DNA of 64,000 bases, from assembly GCF_003143555.1 (NCBI RefSeq), contig NZ_CP029347.1, positions 1,984,001-2,048,000 of the forward strand. Direction: 5' to 3'. Each line of letters begins with the position of its first letter. Position 1 is the first letter of the stretch. Of the stretch, positions 62,899-64,000 are shown piece by piece. The notes below the pieces were generated by a model. The model made no database searches, had not been told where the DNA came from, and saw nothing but the letters and a program-made list of their open reading frames with translations. The translations under genes and the position numbers were made by a program. This stretch comes from Saliniradius amylolyticus (GTDB lineage Bacteria; Pseudomonadota; Gammaproteobacteria; Enterobacterales; Alteromonadaceae).

Positions 62899-64000
62899 TA
62901 GCGCCGCTCCTTATATTTGCCCAGCTCCAGGCGCGCAACCATGCCCTGATGCACCTCATCGGGCCCGTCGGCCAGTCGCAAAGCCCGGGCGCCTGCCATC
63001 ATGCTGGCCAGCGGTGTATCGCTGCTCATGCCGGCGCCGCCGTGCAGCTGAATGGCAAAGTCAGTGGCCTGCTCCATGACTCTGGGGCCTATCACCTTAA
63101 TCGCGGAAATTTCGGTCATGGCGTGTTTCACACCTAAGTTATCGATCTTCCATGCCGCGTTGAAGGTCAGAAGCCGCGCCTGATCGATGGCCATACGCAC
63201 CTCGGCCACCCGCTCGCGGTTGCCACCTAACTCAATCAGGGGCTTGCCGAAGGCCACTCGGTGACTGGCGCGTTTTATGCCCAGTTCCAGGGCACGTTCG
63301 GCGGCGCCCAGCGCACGCATGCAGTGATGGATCCGCCCCGGCCCCAAGCGCCCCTGAGCGATGGCAAAGCCCTTGCCCAGCCCCATGACTAAATTCCCCT
63401 TGGGCACCCTGACGTTATTAAAATGCACCTCCCCATGGCCCAAAGGCGCGTCATACTCATGGTACGCGCTTAGCATTCGCTGTATCTCCACACCGGGCCG
63501 GTCCAGTTCCACCAACACCATTGAGTGGCGCTGATGTTTGTCCGCCTCGGGATTCGATAAGCCCATAAAGATTGCCACCCTGGCGTTGGGATGGCCTAGC
63601 CCGGTGGACCACCATTTCTTGCCGTTTAAAACCAGCTCGTTGCCTTCGTCTTCGATGGTGGCCTGCATATTGGTCGCATCAGAGGACGCCACATCCGGCT
63701 CGGTCATACAAAACACGCTGCGGATCTCACCGGCCAGCAGGGGTTTGAGCCATTTTTCCTGCTGCGTATTGCTGCCGAAGTGATACAGCACCTCCATGTT
63801 GCCGGTATCCGGCGCGTTGCAGTTAAAGATTTCACTGGCGATCAGAGAGCGGCCCATTTCTTCGGCCAAGGGAGCGTACTCCAGTGTTGTCAGTCCCTGA
63901 CCGAGTTCGGCATCCGGCAAAAACAGATTCCATAAACCCTCTGCCTGAGCCTGCTGTTTTAACTTTTCAATCGCCGGATGAGACCGCCACCGAGTCCAGT
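62898..64000 (-). CDS. Acyl-CoA dehydrogenase (ACAD11-like; N-terminus cut by window edge)
   Basis: FAD-dependent acyl-CoA dehydrogenase; the reading frame is open to base 64000, so the start lies outside. The visible 366 residues include FCMTEPDVASSDATNM, the GKKWWSTGLGHPNARVAIFMG FAD/substrate segment (given in part), and the C-terminal helical domain with LHGGAGMSSDTPLA. Similarity and the APH-like partner point to the ACAD10/11 type. It heads the visible part of a six-gene operon. Confidence 0.9.
   Translation of the reverse strand, partial: WTRWRSHPAIEKLKQQAQAEGLWNLFLPDAELGQGLTTLEYAPLAEEMGRSLIASEIFNCNAPDTGNMEVLYHFGSNTQQEKWLKPLLAGEIRSVFCMTEPDVASSDATNMQATIEDEGNELVLNGKKWWSTGLGHPNARVAIFMGLSNPEADKHQRHSMVLVELDRPGVEIQRMLSAYHEYDAPLGHGEVHFNNVRVPKGNLVMGLGKGFAIAQGRLGPGRIHHCMRALGAAERALELGIKRASHRVAFGKPLIELGGNRERVAEVRMAIDQARLLTFNAAWKIDNLGVKHAMTEISAIKVIGPRVMEQATDFAIQLHGGAGMSSDTPLASMMAGARALRLADGPDEVHQGMVARLELGKYKERR

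Noticed and set aside
1-64000. CRISPR arrays, tRNA and rRNA genes, transposases
   Set aside because: I saw no regularly spaced repeats, no cloverleaf with a TTCRA loop and no transposase motifs anywhere in the window.

Overview
The window looks like a chromosomal segment of a marine gammaproteobacterium of the Alteromonadales type. This is inferred from gene content and synteny, and no genus is claimed. Support comes from a tol operon headed by ybgC, ruvCAB with yebC/nudB/aspS upstream, a fadI-fadJ pair, and a backbone that follows the E. coli order pheL-pheA / tyrA-aroF / rplS-trmD-rimM-rpsP / ffh / ypjD / CNNM. Start codons other than ATG, especially TTG, are common.

Layout. 1-3631 (minus): ybgC-tolQ-tolR-tolA-tolB, with tolB cut by the left edge. 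3632-4486: a non-coding stretch with an imperfect duplication and an orphan terminator. 4487-9637 (minus): aspS-nudB-yebC-ruvC-ruvA-ruvB. 9854-12026 (plus): a DUF72 protein and an MFS transporter. 12069-20608 (minus): a long co-directional run of iron-linked surface genes (DUF4856 lipoprotein, imelysin lipoprotein, TonB-dependent receptor, sterol-desaturase-like enzyme), then a flavin oxidoreductase, an EAL phosphodiesterase and a TerB-like protein. 20752-24459 (minus): a ferric-iron ABC importer. Sequences resembling Fur boxes precede both iron units. 24577-28714: a GNAT enzyme, YciH, a double-receiver protein and a penicillin-acylase-family hydrolase.

28725-34856 is the aromatic amino-acid region. 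pheA is preceded by a clear Phe leader peptide and attenuator. The aroF-tyrA operon faces it and has a perfect TyrR box. Between the convergent pheA and tyrA lie two unknown membrane proteins, each followed by a repeat that resembles an integron attC site, plus several short palindromic repeats. 35087-37154: a DnaJ-related protein, YaiI and a TPR protein. 37413-39365: the rpsP-rimM-trmD-rplS operon. 39576-44484: eight accessory genes separating rpsP from ffh, including an SPFH/DUF4177/ribbon-helix-helix operon with a palindromic operator. 44573-53050: ffh, a YpjD-like protein, a CNNM protein, SixA, a pitrilysin-family protease and a BRCT-domain protein.

53051-54341 is repeat-rich and ends in a well-formed solitary gene cassette: one small membrane-protein gene bounded by GTTAAA and followed by an attC-like hairpin. 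54398-64000 (minus) is lipid metabolism: fadI-fadJ, preceded by a tightly packed set of acyl-CoA dehydrogenase (cut by the right edge), APH-like phosphotransferase, histidine phosphatase, two SDRs and a GMC oxidoreductase.

The most unusual features are the three attC-like sites without any integrase in view, the combined TyrR box and possible Tyr leader upstream of aroF, the iron-linked operon that runs into EAL/TerB genes, and the SPFH operon. No tRNA, rRNA, CRISPR array or transposase was found.
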